64,000 nt of DNA from Rossellomorea vietnamensis NBRC 101237 (GCF_001591825.1 NZ_BCVQ01000016.1:1-64000), one strand, 5' to 3'; positions 17,032 through 25,676 are shown, counted from the stretch's first letter. Numbers and translations: made by a program. The notes: a model not told the origin generated them from the letters alone.

Positions 17032-18726
17032 ATGAAGTTTGAAGAATATACATATGAAAGACCGATTCTGGAAGAGATTAAACCGGCATTCGAAAAGGTG
17101 CTTCAGAAGTTTAAAGCAGCTTCAAATGTTTCTGAACAGATGGAAGCGATCAAGGAAATCAATGAAATCCGACTTACCATCGACACCATGCAGAATATAT
17201 GCTATATCAGGCATTCCATCGATACAAATGATAGGTTTTACAAAGAAGAGCAGGAGTACATCGATGATATGATGCCTGAGGTTTCCGGCATGGTCACAGA
17301 ATATTATCAGGAACTGGTAAACTCCCCGTATCGGAAGGAATTGGAAGAGAAGTGGGGAACACAGTTATTTTCCCTGGCAGAGAGTGAAATCAAAACGTTT
17401 TCCCCTGAAATTATCACTCTGCTTCAAAAAGAAAATAAGCTGTCTTCACAGTATACGAAACTGATGGCTTCTGCCAAGATCCCATTTGAAGGAGAAGAGA
17501 GAACATTGGCCCAAATGGGTCCCTTTACACAATCTGTAAATCGAGGGACAAGGAAAGAGGCAGCCTTTGCAACCGTTTCTTTCTTTGAAGAAAATCAGGA
17601 AGAATTAGATCGTTTATTCGATGAGTTAGTGAAAGTCCGTCATACCATAGCGACGACTTTAGGGTATAAGAATTTTGTTGAGTTAGGATATTATCGTATG
17701 ACGAGAACGGATTATACACCTGATATGGTAAAAAAATTCCGTGATCAGGTGAAGGCGCATATCGTCCCTCTTTCCTCAGAGCTGAAAGAAAGACAGGGGA
17801 AGCGGATTGGTATCGACTCCATGAAGTTTTATGATGAAGGATTTAAATTCACATCCGGCAATGCATCCCCTAAAGGAGACCCTCAGTGGATCATTGACAA
17901 TGGTAAGAAAATGTATGAAGAGTTATCACCTGAGACAAAAGAATTCTTTGATTTCATGATCGAACGCAACCTCATGGATTTAGAGGCGAAGAAGGGGAAA
18001 GCGGGAGGAGGATATTGCACATATATTGCTGGGCATGAAGCGCCATATATCTTCTCGAATTTCAATGGGACGTCTGGCGATATCGATGTATTGACTCATG
18101 AAGCTGGCCATGCCTTCCAGGTATATTCAAGCCGTGGATTCGATATCCCGGAATACATTTGGCCAACGTACGAAGCCTGCGAGATCCACTCCATGAGCAT
18201 GGAATTCTTCACATGGCCATGGATGAACTATTTCTTTAAGGAGGATACGGATAAGTATCAATTCTCTCATTTGAGTGAGGCGCTGCAATTTCTCCCGTAC
18301 GGTGTAGCAGTGGATGAATTCCAGCATTTTGTGTATGAGAATCCTGAAGCTACACCTGCTGAACGGAACGCAGCCTGGAGAAAGATCGAGAAAGAGTATC
18401 TTCCGCATAAAGAATATGATGGGGTGTCGTATTTGGAAAATGGCGGGTTCTGGCAGCGTCAATCCCATATTTACAATTCACCATTCTACTATATTGATTA
18501 TACGTTAGCTCAAATCTGTGCTTTTCAATTTTGGAAGAAAATGAATGAGGATCGTGAAGGGGCCTGGAATGACTATGTTGCCCTTTGTAAACTGGGAGGA
18601 AGCCGTTCATTCACAGCACTGGTGGAAGCGGCCCATCTAGACTCGCCATTCCAGGAGGGAACGGTCGAAAAAGTAATCGAACCAATCAGGCAGTGGTTAA
18701 ATGGAATCGATGATACAACCCTATAA
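17032..18726 (+). CDS. M3-family oligoendopeptidase
   Basis: A 564-residue cytoplasmic zinc metallopeptidase of the PepF/thimet type. The Zn site is His356-Glu-Ala-Gly-His360 (VLTHEAGHAFQVY), and the third ligand Glu lies in the following helix (YEACEIHSMSMEFF). No signal peptide is seen. Such enzymes trim short peptides. ATG 17032 follows GAGGAGGAAC. It is a single-gene unit lying between mhqR and a pair of intergenic repeats; this gene is not at this place in B. subtilis as far as I recall. Confidence 0.9.
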   Translation: MKFEEYTYERPILEEIKPAFEKVLQKFKAASNVSEQMEAIKEINEIRLTIDTMQNICYIRHSIDTNDRFYKEEQEYIDDMMPEVSGMVTEYYQELVNSPYRKELEEKWGTQLFSLAESEIKTFSPEIITLLQKENKLSSQYTKLMASAKIPFEGEERTLAQMGPFTQSVNRGTRKEAAFATVSFFEENQEELDRLFDELVKVRHTIATTLGYKNFVELGYYRMTRTDYTPDMVKKFRDQVKAHIVPLSSELKERQGKRIGIDSMKFYDEGFKFTSGNASPKGDPQWIIDNGKKMYEELSPETKEFFDFMIERNLMDLEAKKGKAGGGYCTYIAGHEAPYIFSNFNGTSGDIDVLTHEAGHAFQVYSSRGFDIPEYIWPTYEACEIHSMSMEFFTWPWMNYFFKEDTDKYQFSHLSEALQFLPYGVAVDEFQHFVYENPEATPAERNAAWRKIEKEYLPHKEYDGVSYLENGGFWQRQSHIYNSPFYYIDYTLAQICAFQFWKKMNEDREGAWNDYVALCKLGGSRSFTALVEAAHLDSPFQEGTVEKVIEPIRQWLNGIDDTTL

Positions 18727-18818
18727 TGAAAATCAGGTGGCTGGAGTATAATTAATTCCATTTACTTTAAAGACGAATAATCTGAATAAATGGTCTGAAT
18801 AGGAACTTTTTTTACACC

Positions 18819-18950
18819 GCTGTTGATTTCCGTGCAAGACTTCGCTTTCCTCGGGCGGAAGGCAAGCCTCCTCGTCGCTAGCGCTCCTGCGGGGTCTCGC
18901 CTATTCCGCTTTTCCCGTAGGAGTCTACGTCTTGCACTCCAATCAACAGC
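18819..18950 (-). repeat. Structured intergenic repeat, copy A
   Basis: A 132-base element whose ends are complementary: GTTGATT...AATCAAC, with an inner stem GTGCAAGAC/GTCTTGCAC. Read on the minus strand it shares the blocks GACTCCT(A/G)CGGGAAA, GAGACCCCGCAGG, CGAGGAGGCT and GGAAAGCGA with copy B. The stem bases differ between copies in a compensated way. Confidence 0.85.
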
Positions 18951-18999
18951 TAGAATCTGCAAAATACCTATTATATGCTTTTACAAAACCAATAAAATT

Positions 19000-19052
19000 C
19001 CGTACGAATTCGATTTCATTAAAGAAATTCGAATGGTCGTTCGGTTTTTTTT
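19000..19052 (+). terminator. Terminator-like hairpin between repeats
   Basis: CCGTACGA..ATTCGATTTC pairs, with a two-base bulge, to GAAATTCGAATGGTCGTTCGG, followed by a run of nine T. It lies too far from the peptidase stop to be obviously its terminator. Confidence 0.6.
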
Positions 19053-19069
19053 TGACTTACGCTTGGACA

Positions 19070-19196
19070 GTTGATTGAAGCGGAAGGTGCTCGACTCCTG
19101 CGGGAAACGCTGGACAGGTGAGACCCCGCAGGGCAATTGCCCGAGGAGGCTCACCGCCAGCCCCGCGGAAAGCGAGCACCTGAAGCGGAAATCAAC
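19070..19196 (+). repeat. Structured intergenic repeat, copy B
   Basis: A 127-base element with ends GTTGATT/AATCAAC and inner stem AGGTGCTCG/CGAGCACCT. A second internal stem is GGTGAG/CTCACC and the apex is the palindrome GGGCAATTGCCC. It is inverted relative to copy A, 119 bases away. Confidence 0.85.
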
Positions 19197-19324
19197 CACT
19201 ACACTCTTTTTCATAATCAACCATGTTTACGAAGAAATCTATTTAATAAAAGAATTCTGTTCTTTTGCTTCTGATTTTCCATGCTTGTACATAAGGTGAA
19301 GTAGAAGGTGTCAGAGGTGATGGG

Positions 19325-20356
19325 ATGAAAAGATTGGCTGGATCGTTTCAGATTGCAGCAGTATATGTAGGAACTGTGATAGGAGCCGGATTTGCCACGG
19401 GAAGGGAAATTGTCGAGTTTTTCACCCGGTTTGGTTTTGTCGGGTTTATTGCCATATTACTAAGTGGATATTTATTTATTACGATGGGGACCAAGATCAT
19501 GCTCAAATCCCATGATATTAAAGCGAAGTCATTCGAGGAATTCAATGAATATCTATTTGGCAAATGGTTTTCAAAGATCATGAATATCGTCATGATGATC
19601 ATGCTGATCGGAGTTTCAGCCGTCATGCTTTCAGGGGCAGGGGCCGTTTTTCAGGAGCAGCTCCTATTATCCAAACAGTTAGGGATTCTGTTGACCATCG
19701 CATTGGGTTTTTTAACGATGATGGTAGGGATGAAAGGCTTATTTGCTGTGAATACGTTTGTCGTTCCTCTTATGATTGTCTTCAATCTGCTCCTGATGGT
19801 GTATTCCGTTCTCCATGCGGATTTTATGGAAGCATTCCTCATGATCCCTCATGCGGAAGATGGATGGAAATCGGTCGTCGCCCCATTTTCATACGTTGCC
19901 TTCAATCTCGCCATGGCACAGGCTGTTCTCGTTCCAGTTGCAGGAGAAGTGAAAGATAGGGAAACCATTAAATATGGGGGATATCTTGGCGGTTTTTTTC
20001 TAACACTCATTTTGATCTCCAGTCATATCACCCTTGTCACGATTCCAAATGTAACCCAGTATCAGATTCCCATGGCCGTGGTGATGAAGTCATTCGTATC
20101 AGGTTTCTACTTTATCTATATCCTCATTATCTATGGTGAGATTTTCACTTCCGTCATCGGTGGTGTATTCGGCCTCGAAAAACAGCTCGGAAGCTATTGG
20201 AAAGGCTCTTCTTTATGGACTTTTACAGGGATTTTCCTGATGATTTATTCTTTGAGCTTCTTTGAGTACAGTGAACTCCTATCTTATTTGTACCCTCTAT
20301 TTGGCTATATGAGTTTGTTATTCATTATCCTTCTGTGGATGAAACCGAATAAATAA
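19325..20356 (+). CDS. ykvI: YkvI-family membrane transporter-like protein
   Basis: A 343-residue polytopic protein with about ten membrane segments. The first begins IAAVYVGTVIGAGFATGREI, a glycine-rich, unwound-helix motif typical of the APC/LeuT-like superfamily. B. subtilis YkvI has nearly the same length and position; its substrate is unknown to me. ATG 19325 follows GAGGTGATGGG. In B. subtilis the queCDEF operon follows ykvI directly, but here it is 16 kb downstream. Confidence 0.88.
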   Translation: MKRLAGSFQIAAVYVGTVIGAGFATGREIVEFFTRFGFVGFIAILLSGYLFITMGTKIMLKSHDIKAKSFEEFNEYLFGKWFSKIMNIVMMIMLIGVSAVMLSGAGAVFQEQLLLSKQLGILLTIALGFLTMMVGMKGLFAVNTFVVPLMIVFNLLLMVYSVLHADFMEAFLMIPHAEDGWKSVVAPFSYVAFNLAMAQAVLVPVAGEVKDRETIKYGGYLGGFFLTLILISSHITLVTIPNVTQYQIPMAVVMKSFVSGFYFIYILIIYGEIFTSVIGGVFGLEKQLGSYWKGSSLWTFTGIFLMIYSLSFFEYSELLSYLYPLFGYMSLLFIILLWMKPNK

Positions 20357-20426
20357 TGTTCAAAAAGAGTAAAAAATGTGTCTGCAGCTCATGTTAATAG
20401 AGAGTAAATCAAAAGGAGTGATAAAC

Positions 20427-20546
20427 ATGACACAGTCCAAACATGAAAAAGAAAGACAGTGGAATGTAAGAAAAGAGGAGCAGCATCCTCACGGCAAAGT
20501 TTCTTCATTCAAAGAGCTCTCAGAAGGAAAGAAAGAAAAGCAATAA
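20427..20546 (+). CDS. Small DUF6254-like protein
   Basis: A 39-residue, highly charged protein beginning MTQSKHEKERQW and containing HPHGKVSSFKELS. The sequence style matches a family of short Bacillus proteins I remember as DUF6254; nothing is known of its role. ATG 20427 has AAAGGAGTG about 8 bases upstream, and a terminator follows its stop immediately, so it is a credible gene despite its size. Confidence 0.7.
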   Translation: MTQSKHEKERQWNVRKEEQHPHGKVSSFKELSEGKKEKQ

Positions 20547-20550
20547 AAGG

Positions 20551-20582
20551 AAAACGGATGCTAAAGGGCATCCGTTTTTCTT
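20551..20582. terminator. Bidirectional terminator
   Basis: AAAACGGATGC pairs with GCATCCGTTTT around a short loop, between the small plus-strand gene and the convergent DUF2254 gene. Confidence 0.9.
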
Positions 20583-20586
20583 TTGG

Positions 20587-21972
20587 TTATAAGTCTTTTT
20601 TATGATGATAAGAGTCATCGGTTTTGTATTGCTCAGGGAAATATTTATTTCGTACTTCATCCTTGTCCCAATCGTCTTTACCACAAGCTGCTGCCAATTC
20701 GTCCAAATGTCTCATGATGTACTGCATATCAAGGTCCTGCAGGCTGTCATAGTCGATGCCTTCAAGTATATAATTCTTGAAGGTCCACACTAGCCGCTTC
20801 GTTTCACTGCTGTTGTTTTCACCAATCATTCTAAGGGAACGGAAGATTTCTGCAATGATGGATACATCTTGTTTACCGTAATGCCTTAATTGATAAAAGC
20901 TTTTGTATAAATAATCGACAAAGGTTGGCTGTTCTAAAATGATACGCAGCTGGTTTTCATCATCTGTCAAATAAGAGCTTGGAAGCTTATGTTTAGCGAG
21001 CTTTGACAGGATGATGCCGATTTCTTCAATGCAGTTCTTAGCTGTATTAGGGTCGTTGATGGCCGGTGAAATGGCCCTTAAGGCTATTTCTACTAGCTTC
21101 CGGATCCCGAGTTCAATGTCTTCCATCGGCTCTTTATCAGGACCCAAGACTAGATGGTCCAGGTAGTCTTCTGCGTCAATGTCTTCGTTCGTTGTCCAAA
21201 TTGTCATTACGGGGGTCCCTTCAAGTAAGTATTCGCCGGGTGTCTTCACCATCCGTACAATACTCTTGTCCTTTTTGGCCTTTTTAATCATCCCTTCGAT
21301 ATCAATCTGTTGCAGATATCCGGATGCTTCACTGAACACATTGGTCGGCTCCGTTTCTTTAAAGAAAGAGTCATTGAATGTAGAAGGTTCCTCTTGAATG
21401 GCATTTCTTCTGTAAAGGTAGCTGTTATCAATTTTTTTATTGGTTTTAATGGTGATATTGTGGATTAAATTACTTACCTTCACCCAGTTGGAAACATGAT
21501 GTACGAAATAAACGAAGACAAATAAACAAATAACGGCCACTATGCCGGCAAAAGCCGAGGAAATATATAATTCCTGACCTGATTCATCCTGAAGGAGGAC
21601 CAGCAGGGTTATGCAGTAGACCACACCGGATACAAAGATGGCAAGCACCCTCTGAGTCGGGCGGTCATTAATGAAATTCTGTAATGTCCTCGGTGAATAC
21701 TGGGATAGAAATGTCGTGAGGACAACCATGATGGTTGAGAAGGTAATGGTCGTCATTGTCATGATGGATGAGGCAATCGTACTGATGATGGTCATGGATA
21801 AATTAAAATTAGAGAACAAAACCTTTGGAAATATCGGATAATTATGCTGACTTAACCACCAATCAAAATAAAAGGTGACAAGAGAAAGAAGCAAAGAGAT
21901 CAGCGAAAATAAAAATGGCACAAACCAAAAGCTTTTTTGTGCTTTATTCAATATATGTATATTCAGGTTCAT
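20587..21972 (-). CDS. DUF2254 family membrane protein
   Basis: A 461-residue protein with four membrane segments in its first 175 residues (about 15-37, 58-82, 108-127, 138-160) and a long soluble C-terminal domain. The SPRTLQNFINDRPTQRVLA block after helix two and ALRAISPAINDPNTA in the soluble part are typical of DUF2254. The function is unknown; the last reads like a regulatory or ligand-binding domain. ATG 21972 follows AAGGTGG. It interrupts the B. subtilis ykvI-ykvS order. Confidence 0.85.
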   Translation of the reverse strand: MNLNIHILNKAQKSFWFVPFLFSLISLLLSLVTFYFDWWLSQHNYPIFPKVLFSNFNLSMTIISTIASSIMTMTTITFSTIMVVLTTFLSQYSPRTLQNFINDRPTQRVLAIFVSGVVYCITLLVLLQDESGQELYISSAFAGIVAVICLFVFVYFVHHVSNWVKVSNLIHNITIKTNKKIDNSYLYRRNAIQEEPSTFNDSFFKETEPTNVFSEASGYLQQIDIEGMIKKAKKDKSIVRMVKTPGEYLLEGTPVMTIWTTNEDIDAEDYLDHLVLGPDKEPMEDIELGIRKLVEIALRAISPAINDPNTAKNCIEEIGIILSKLAKHKLPSSYLTDDENQLRIILEQPTFVDYLYKSFYQLRHYGKQDVSIIAEIFRSLRMIGENNSSETKRLVWTFKNYILEGIDYDSLQDLDMQYIMRHLDELAAACGKDDWDKDEVRNKYFPEQYKTDDSYHHKKDL

Positions 21973-22060
21973 AACAGGGTTCCACCTTACGAGACAGTAT
22001 GCTATCAGAATAACCTCAAAGCTGCCGCCGTAAACCTTTCTATTTTGGTCCTACATCAAA

Positions 22061-22083
22061 AAAGGAGGAGGAAGTCCTCCACC
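22061..22083 (-). terminator. Possible terminator of ykvS
   Basis: On the minus strand GGAGGACTTCCTCC forms a short hairpin followed by TTTTTT. It is small, so confidence is modest. Confidence 0.5.
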
Positions 22084-22105
22084 TTATAAGGAAATTTCTT
22101 TAGTA

Positions 22106-22285
22106 TTATGCCTCTACGATCTTATAATTTTTATGGTTCACCACCGTCTTTTCTTCTAATTCAAGTTCGCGGTAATTTTTCATATAAGTTAAGTCGACGA
22201 TTACTGAATTTTCATTCACTTTTTCAACGATTCCTTTTAATCCTTCTCTAAATTCAATGACATTCCCGATTTCTGCTTTTTTCAT
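22106..22285 (-). CDS. ykvS: DUF2187 family small protein, YkvS
   Basis: A 59-residue protein with the KOW/SH3-like pattern IGNVIEFREGLKGIVEKV..SVIVDLTYMKNYREL. The same family and size occur in B. subtilis YkvS (about 61 residues), next to ykvT as here. The role is unknown; the fold suggests nucleic acid or protein binding. I chose ATG 22285; a TTG codon directly before it is open but GGAG lies 9 bases upstream of the ATG. Confidence 0.85.
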   Translation of the reverse strand: MKKAEIGNVIEFREGLKGIVEKVNENSVIVDLTYMKNYRELELEEKTVVNHKNYKIVEA

Positions 22286-22451
22286 CAAAAGCCGCTCCTT
22301 TTTGGCAAATTTCTACAAACAATTACTAATATTTTGACGCAAAGTCATGGAAAGGTAAAGAGTTTTCTAAAAATTGCATATAAAATTTATGTCTTGAGCT
22401 CAGTAGCCTTTTGAAACTACAATAGAAACAGTGAAGATGGAGGTAGTGGAT

Positions 22452-22646
22452 ATGAGTGAAACAGAAATTCTTGAACAGCTGCAATCATTGCGTACAAGAG
22501 AAGTAGAGGAAATAATGGTATTGAAGGAAGATTTTCTTGCTTTCCGATCTGTGCTGGTAAAACAGGAAGACTTTAAACAGTTCCGTGGGATAGCTAAACA
22601 AGGCGGGAATATCCTCTTTCAATACCTTGATACACCGAGAAGTTAA
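22452..22646 (+). CDS. Small helical protein of unknown function
   Basis: A 64-residue acidic protein, mostly predicted helix (MSETEILEQLQSLRTREVEE), with a more conserved-looking C-terminal half containing KQEDFKQFRGIAKQGG. I do not recognise it. ATG 22452 has GGAGGT 7 bases upstream, which is much better than the open ATG 21 bases earlier. It is a single-gene unit between divergent ykvS and ykvT, with its own terminator. Confidence 0.7.
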   Translation: MSETEILEQLQSLRTREVEEIMVLKEDFLAFRSVLVKQEDFKQFRGIAKQGGNILFQYLDTPRS

Positions 22647-22653
22647 ACGAAGT

Positions 22654-22679
22654 GGAGGAGATCATCCTCTGCTTTTTTT
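22654..22679 (+). terminator. Short terminator
   Basis: GGAGGA pairs with TCCTC around a 4 to 5 base loop, followed by seven T, 8 bases after the stop of the 64-residue protein. Confidence 0.65.
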
Positions 22680-22841
22680 GTTCGCAAATGGACATCGTAT
22701 TCTTGTTGTATATAAAACATTATATGAACGGGTTTCTTCATTTAGTATAGAAGCGTGAACCATTGGTGGTAACCATTACCTGCTGAAATTCTCCCCATTC
22801 ATTGTTATCTTATGAGGGAACGCTATTTGGGAGGTAGAAAT

Positions 22842-23432
22842 ATGATCAAGAAGAGCTTTATATTAGGAATTGCAGCACTTTCTTTTGTTACGTTCTCCAC
22901 TCAAACATTTGCTGCAGGGGGAGAACACACTGTAAAAAATGGTGAGTCCCTTTGGGAAATCGGTAAAGAGAAATCCGTATCCGTCATTCAATTAAAGGAA
23001 GCAAATAATCTGAAATCCAATGAAATCCAACCGGGTCAAACCATCAAAATCCCTGATAATAATGTGACAGCCGAAGATCGGGAGCTGCTTGCAAAGCTTG
23101 TGCATGCAGAAGCAAAAGGTGAGCCATATGCAGGTAAAGTTGCAGTTGCAACCGTCGTATTGAACAGAGTGGATTCTAATGAGTTCCCTGACACTATCAA
23201 AAATGTAATCTATCAGGTTTCAAATGGATATTATGCCTTTTCGCCTGTACAAAATGGACAAATCAACCAGGCGCCTTCACAGGAAGCAAGGGACGCGGTC
23301 CAGGAAGCCCTGGCATTCAGAGGCCAAGGAAAGGGATCACTCTTTTTCTATAATCCAGTGACATCTACAAGTGACTGGATCACAAGCAGGGACACCTTGC
23401 TGACAATTGGAAAACACCGTTTCGCAAAGTAA
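22842..23432 (+). CDS. ykvT: LysM cell-wall hydrolase, SleB/CwlJ type
   Basis: A 196-residue secreted protein. Residues 1-25 are a signal peptide ending AAG or FAA; about 28-70 form a LysM peptidoglycan-binding repeat (HTVKNGESLWEIG to GQTIKIP); about 80-195 form a SleB-type cortex hydrolase domain (LLAKLVHAEAKGEPYAGKVA, with the catalytic-type Glu in HAEA). It probably acts on spore cortex or vegetative wall. I start at ATG 22842 behind GGGAGG; the open frame reaches 30 bases further. The ykvS neighbour and the length (208 in B. subtilis) support the name. Confidence 0.9.
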   Translation: MIKKSFILGIAALSFVTFSTQTFAAGGEHTVKNGESLWEIGKEKSVSVIQLKEANNLKSNEIQPGQTIKIPDNNVTAEDRELLAKLVHAEAKGEPYAGKVAVATVVLNRVDSNEFPDTIKNVIYQVSNGYYAFSPVQNGQINQAPSQEARDAVQEALAFRGQGKGSLFFYNPVTSTSDWITSRDTLLTIGKHRFAK

Positions 23433-23530
23433 GGTTGATCAAAAATAATAAATGAGCGTTCCTATATCTTTTTTCTTTCCTCTATGTGGGATTAATAGTA
23501 AAATAGAGAAAAGAAATAGAGGTGATGTTG

Positions 23531-23710
23531 ATGAATGGGACAATTGTTGCTCAAATTGAGTTGGTACGGTGGAAAATGATAGAGTCAGGCCTTCGTTTAG
23601 GGCTGGACAGTCCCACTACGATCCAACTTAGTAAAGAGCTGGATGCCTTGATCAATATTCATCAGCGAAATGATACAAAAAAAACAACTCAAAATAAAAT
23701 GATTCAATAA
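23531..23710 (+). CDS. Second Spo0E-family phosphatase
   Basis: A 59-residue protein with the Spo0E helical hairpin: IVAQIELVRWKMIESGLRLG, then the signature LSKELDALINIHQ. It should dephosphorylate a response regulator such as Spo0A. I chose ATG 23531 because GAGGTG lies 6 bases upstream; GTG and ATG codons just before it overlap that site. It is shorter than Spo0E and closer in size to YnzD. A long hairpin follows its stop. Confidence 0.8.
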   Translation: MNGTIVAQIELVRWKMIESGLRLGLDSPTTIQLSKELDALINIHQRNDTKKTTQNKMIQ

Positions 23711-23785
23711 ATAGAAAAGGGTTAACCTTTGGTAATCTCTCTTATTTTATAAAGAGAATTCCAACCGGGTTAACCCTTTTCTATT
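23710..23785. terminator. Long hairpin after the Spo0E-like gene
   Basis: Eighteen-base perfect arms (ending GGGTTAACC and starting GGTTAACCC) enclose 40 bases that themselves contain TCTCTT/AAGAGA. The right arm contains CCCTTTT but no clean T-run follows, so terminator function is probable and not certain. The left arm begins at the gene's last base. Confidence 0.6.
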
Positions 23786-23852
23786 AAAAGAGATTGAACT
23801 TTCAGGGCGAAGGGTATCCTTCTATATAAACAATTAATGGGAGATGAAGAGA

Positions 23853-24590
23853 ATGAAGAGCAGAATTGTATGTATCACAGGGGGAGCCAGCGGTATAGGG
23901 AAAACCCTGGTTGAAGAATTTGCCAGAGAAGGCGCCATGGTTGAATTTGTGGATAAGGACGTGGAAAAGGGGAGAGAACATTCCAACAGGCTTAATGCAG
24001 AGGGATATACCACGAGATTCCATGAAGCAGATGTCGGTGTCCCCGATGAGGTGAAAGGCGTCTTCAATAAAATAAAAGAAGATCATGGGGTGCTGGACGT
24101 TCTGATAAATAATGCAGGCGTCTCCAGATTCATGTCCTTTTGGGAAATGGAACCTGACGACTGGAACAGCATTCTATCTTCAAACTTAAGCAGCGTATTT
24201 TATTGCAGCCGGGAAGCGGCTTCATTAATGAAGAATCAGGGTGGATGCATCATAAATATGGCCTCAACAAGAGCTACTATGTCTGAACCGGATACCGAAG
24301 CCTATTCAGCGACAAAAGGAGGCATTGTAAGCCTCACCCATTCTCTGGCCATAACTTTGAGCGAAGTGGGGATCCGCGTCAATTCCATCAGTCCAGGATG
24401 GATTCAAACAGAAGATTATGATACCTTGAGAGACATCGACCACAGTCAGCACCCTTCCGGAAGGGTAGGGAAACCTGGAGATATAGCGAGGGCATGCTTA
24501 TTCCTTGCCCACCCCGATAATGATTTCATCACAGGTGAAAACATCGTGATTGATGGGGGAATGACAAAGAAGATGATGTATGAACATTAA
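23853..24590 (+). CDS. SDR-family oxidoreductase
   Basis: A 245-residue classical short-chain dehydrogenase. The cofactor motif is TGGASGIGK, the structural motif NNAG, and the catalytic residues Ser in INMAST and Tyr-x-x-x-Lys in YSATK are present. Asp after the second strand (VDKD) suggests NAD(H) preference. The substrate is unknown. I start at ATG 23853 since GGGAG lies 9 bases upstream; the ATG at 23844 directly abuts it. Confidence 0.85.
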   Translation: MKSRIVCITGGASGIGKTLVEEFAREGAMVEFVDKDVEKGREHSNRLNAEGYTTRFHEADVGVPDEVKGVFNKIKEDHGVLDVLINNAGVSRFMSFWEMEPDDWNSILSSNLSSVFYCSREAASLMKNQGGCIINMASTRATMSEPDTEAYSATKGGIVSLTHSLAITLSEVGIRVNSISPGWIQTEDYDTLRDIDHSQHPSGRVGKPGDIARACLFLAHPDNDFITGENIVIDGGMTKKMMYEH

Positions 24591-24599
24591 CGGTAATAA

Positions 24600-24642
24600 A
24601 ACGAACCGTTCACCTATCCTGGTGAAGTGGTTCGTTTTTTTT
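24600..24642 (+). terminator. Terminator of the SDR gene
   Basis: AACGAACC..TTCACC pairs with GGTGAA..GGTTCGTT and is followed by eight T. Confidence 0.9.
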
Positions 24643-24737
24643 ATGAAAAAGGGATAATTTAACAACGAGTTATGATAGAATAAAAAAATAATATATTTAG
24701 AAAATTTAATCAATATAGTCAATGAGGGGGAAAAAGA

Positions 24738-25676
24738 ATGAATCGAATGGATTCAATCAAGAGAGAGATGAATAAAGTGCTAGTGGGGAAGGACAAGGAA
24801 ATCGACCTGTTGTTAATTGCATTACTTCAAGAAGGACACGTTCTATTGGAAAGTGTCCCGGGTACAGGAAAGACTTTGCTCGCCAAAACTTTCAGTCACT
24901 GTATCGATGGAGCGTTCAAAAGGATCCAATTCACACCGGATGTGTTACCGAGTGATGTGACTGGTATACAATTTTTCAATCCGAAAACACAGGAATTCGA
25001 ATTAAGGACAGGGCCCGTGGTCACGAATGTCCTCTTGGCAGATGAGATTAACAGAGCCACTCCTAGAACACAGGCGAGTTTACTCGAAGTAATGGAAGAA
25101 AAACAAATTACCATAGACGGGGAAACCGTCCCATTAGAGCCACCATTTATCGTGGTCGCGACTCAGAATCCGATTGAATCCCAGCAGGGGACTTTTCCAC
25201 TGCCTGCGGCTCAGCTGGACCGATTTTTATTGAAGATTCCGTTTACGTATCCTGATTTTGAAGAAGAAAGAGGAATATTAAATCGCTTTAAATCAGGCGA
25301 ACCATTAAATACAGTCAACAAAGTGTTAAGACTTGATGAGTTACAATCATTGACCCGCCAAGTCAAAGAAGTACATATATCCGAGGATATTGAAACATAT
25401 ATTCTTCAAATTACGAGGGGAACAAGGGAACATGAATGGGTGGAGGTAGGTGCAAGCCCACGGGCGAGCCTCGCACTTCTCAAGGCCTCTCAGGCTCAAG
25501 CATTCCTCGAAGGAAGGGATTTTGTGAGACCGCAGGATATCGTAGCCGTTGCCCCATATGTACTGCAACACCGGATCCAATTAACGATCGAGTCTTCCTT
25601 GACGAGAACGGCCGAGGAAGTGATCGAGCAAATTGTGGAAATGGCCGTTACTCCTGTAGAAGCGAGGCAAGCTTAG
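24738..25676 (+). CDS. MoxR-family AAA+ ATPase (cluster 1)
   Basis: A 312-residue AAA+ ATPase of the MoxR branch. Walker A is SVPGTGKTLLAK, Walker B LLADEINRATPRTQASLLEV, sensor 1 ATQNPIES, and the arginine-finger region QLDRFLLKIPF; a lid domain follows to the end. MoxR ATPases act as chaperones that help fold, activate or insert cofactors into partner proteins, often of the VWA class. It is the first gene of a three-gene operon and its TAG overlaps the GTG of the DUF58 gene by one base. Confidence 0.93.
   Translation: MNRMDSIKREMNKVLVGKDKEIDLLLIALLQEGHVLLESVPGTGKTLLAKTFSHCIDGAFKRIQFTPDVLPSDVTGIQFFNPKTQEFELRTGPVVTNVLLADEINRATPRTQASLLEVMEEKQITIDGETVPLEPPFIVVATQNPIESQQGTFPLPAAQLDRFLLKIPFTYPDFEEERGILNRFKSGEPLNTVNKVLRLDELQSLTRQVKEVHISEDIETYILQITRGTREHEWVEVGASPRASLALLKASQAQAFLEGRDFVRPQDIVAVAPYVLQHRIQLTIESSLTRTAEEVIEQIVEMAVTPVEARQA

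Larger units (their letters stand above)
18727..19324. other. 600-base gap with two inverted structured repeats
   Basis: This gap between the peptidase gene and ykvI has no convincing gene. It holds two copies of a repeat in opposite orientation (18819-18950 and 19070-19196) and, between them, a terminator-like hairpin with a long T-run. Confidence 0.7.

Noticed and set aside
18819-19196. The two inverted repeats as ends of an insertion sequence.
   Set aside because: Only about 120 bases lie between them, with no transposase frame and no target-site duplication; covarying stems argue for a folded element instead.
18762-19220. Open frames of 66 to 83 codons overlapping the repeats.
   Set aside because: They are products of the GC-rich repeat composition, with no ribosome site and Arg/Ser-rich nonsense sequence.
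25436-25675. Long N-terminal extension of the DUF58 reading frame inside the MoxR gene.
   Set aside because: The frame is open by chance; the extension has Cys/Arg-rich, non-conserved sequence and no ribosome site, while GTG 25676 overlaps the MoxR stop by one base and starts a normal DUF58 protein.
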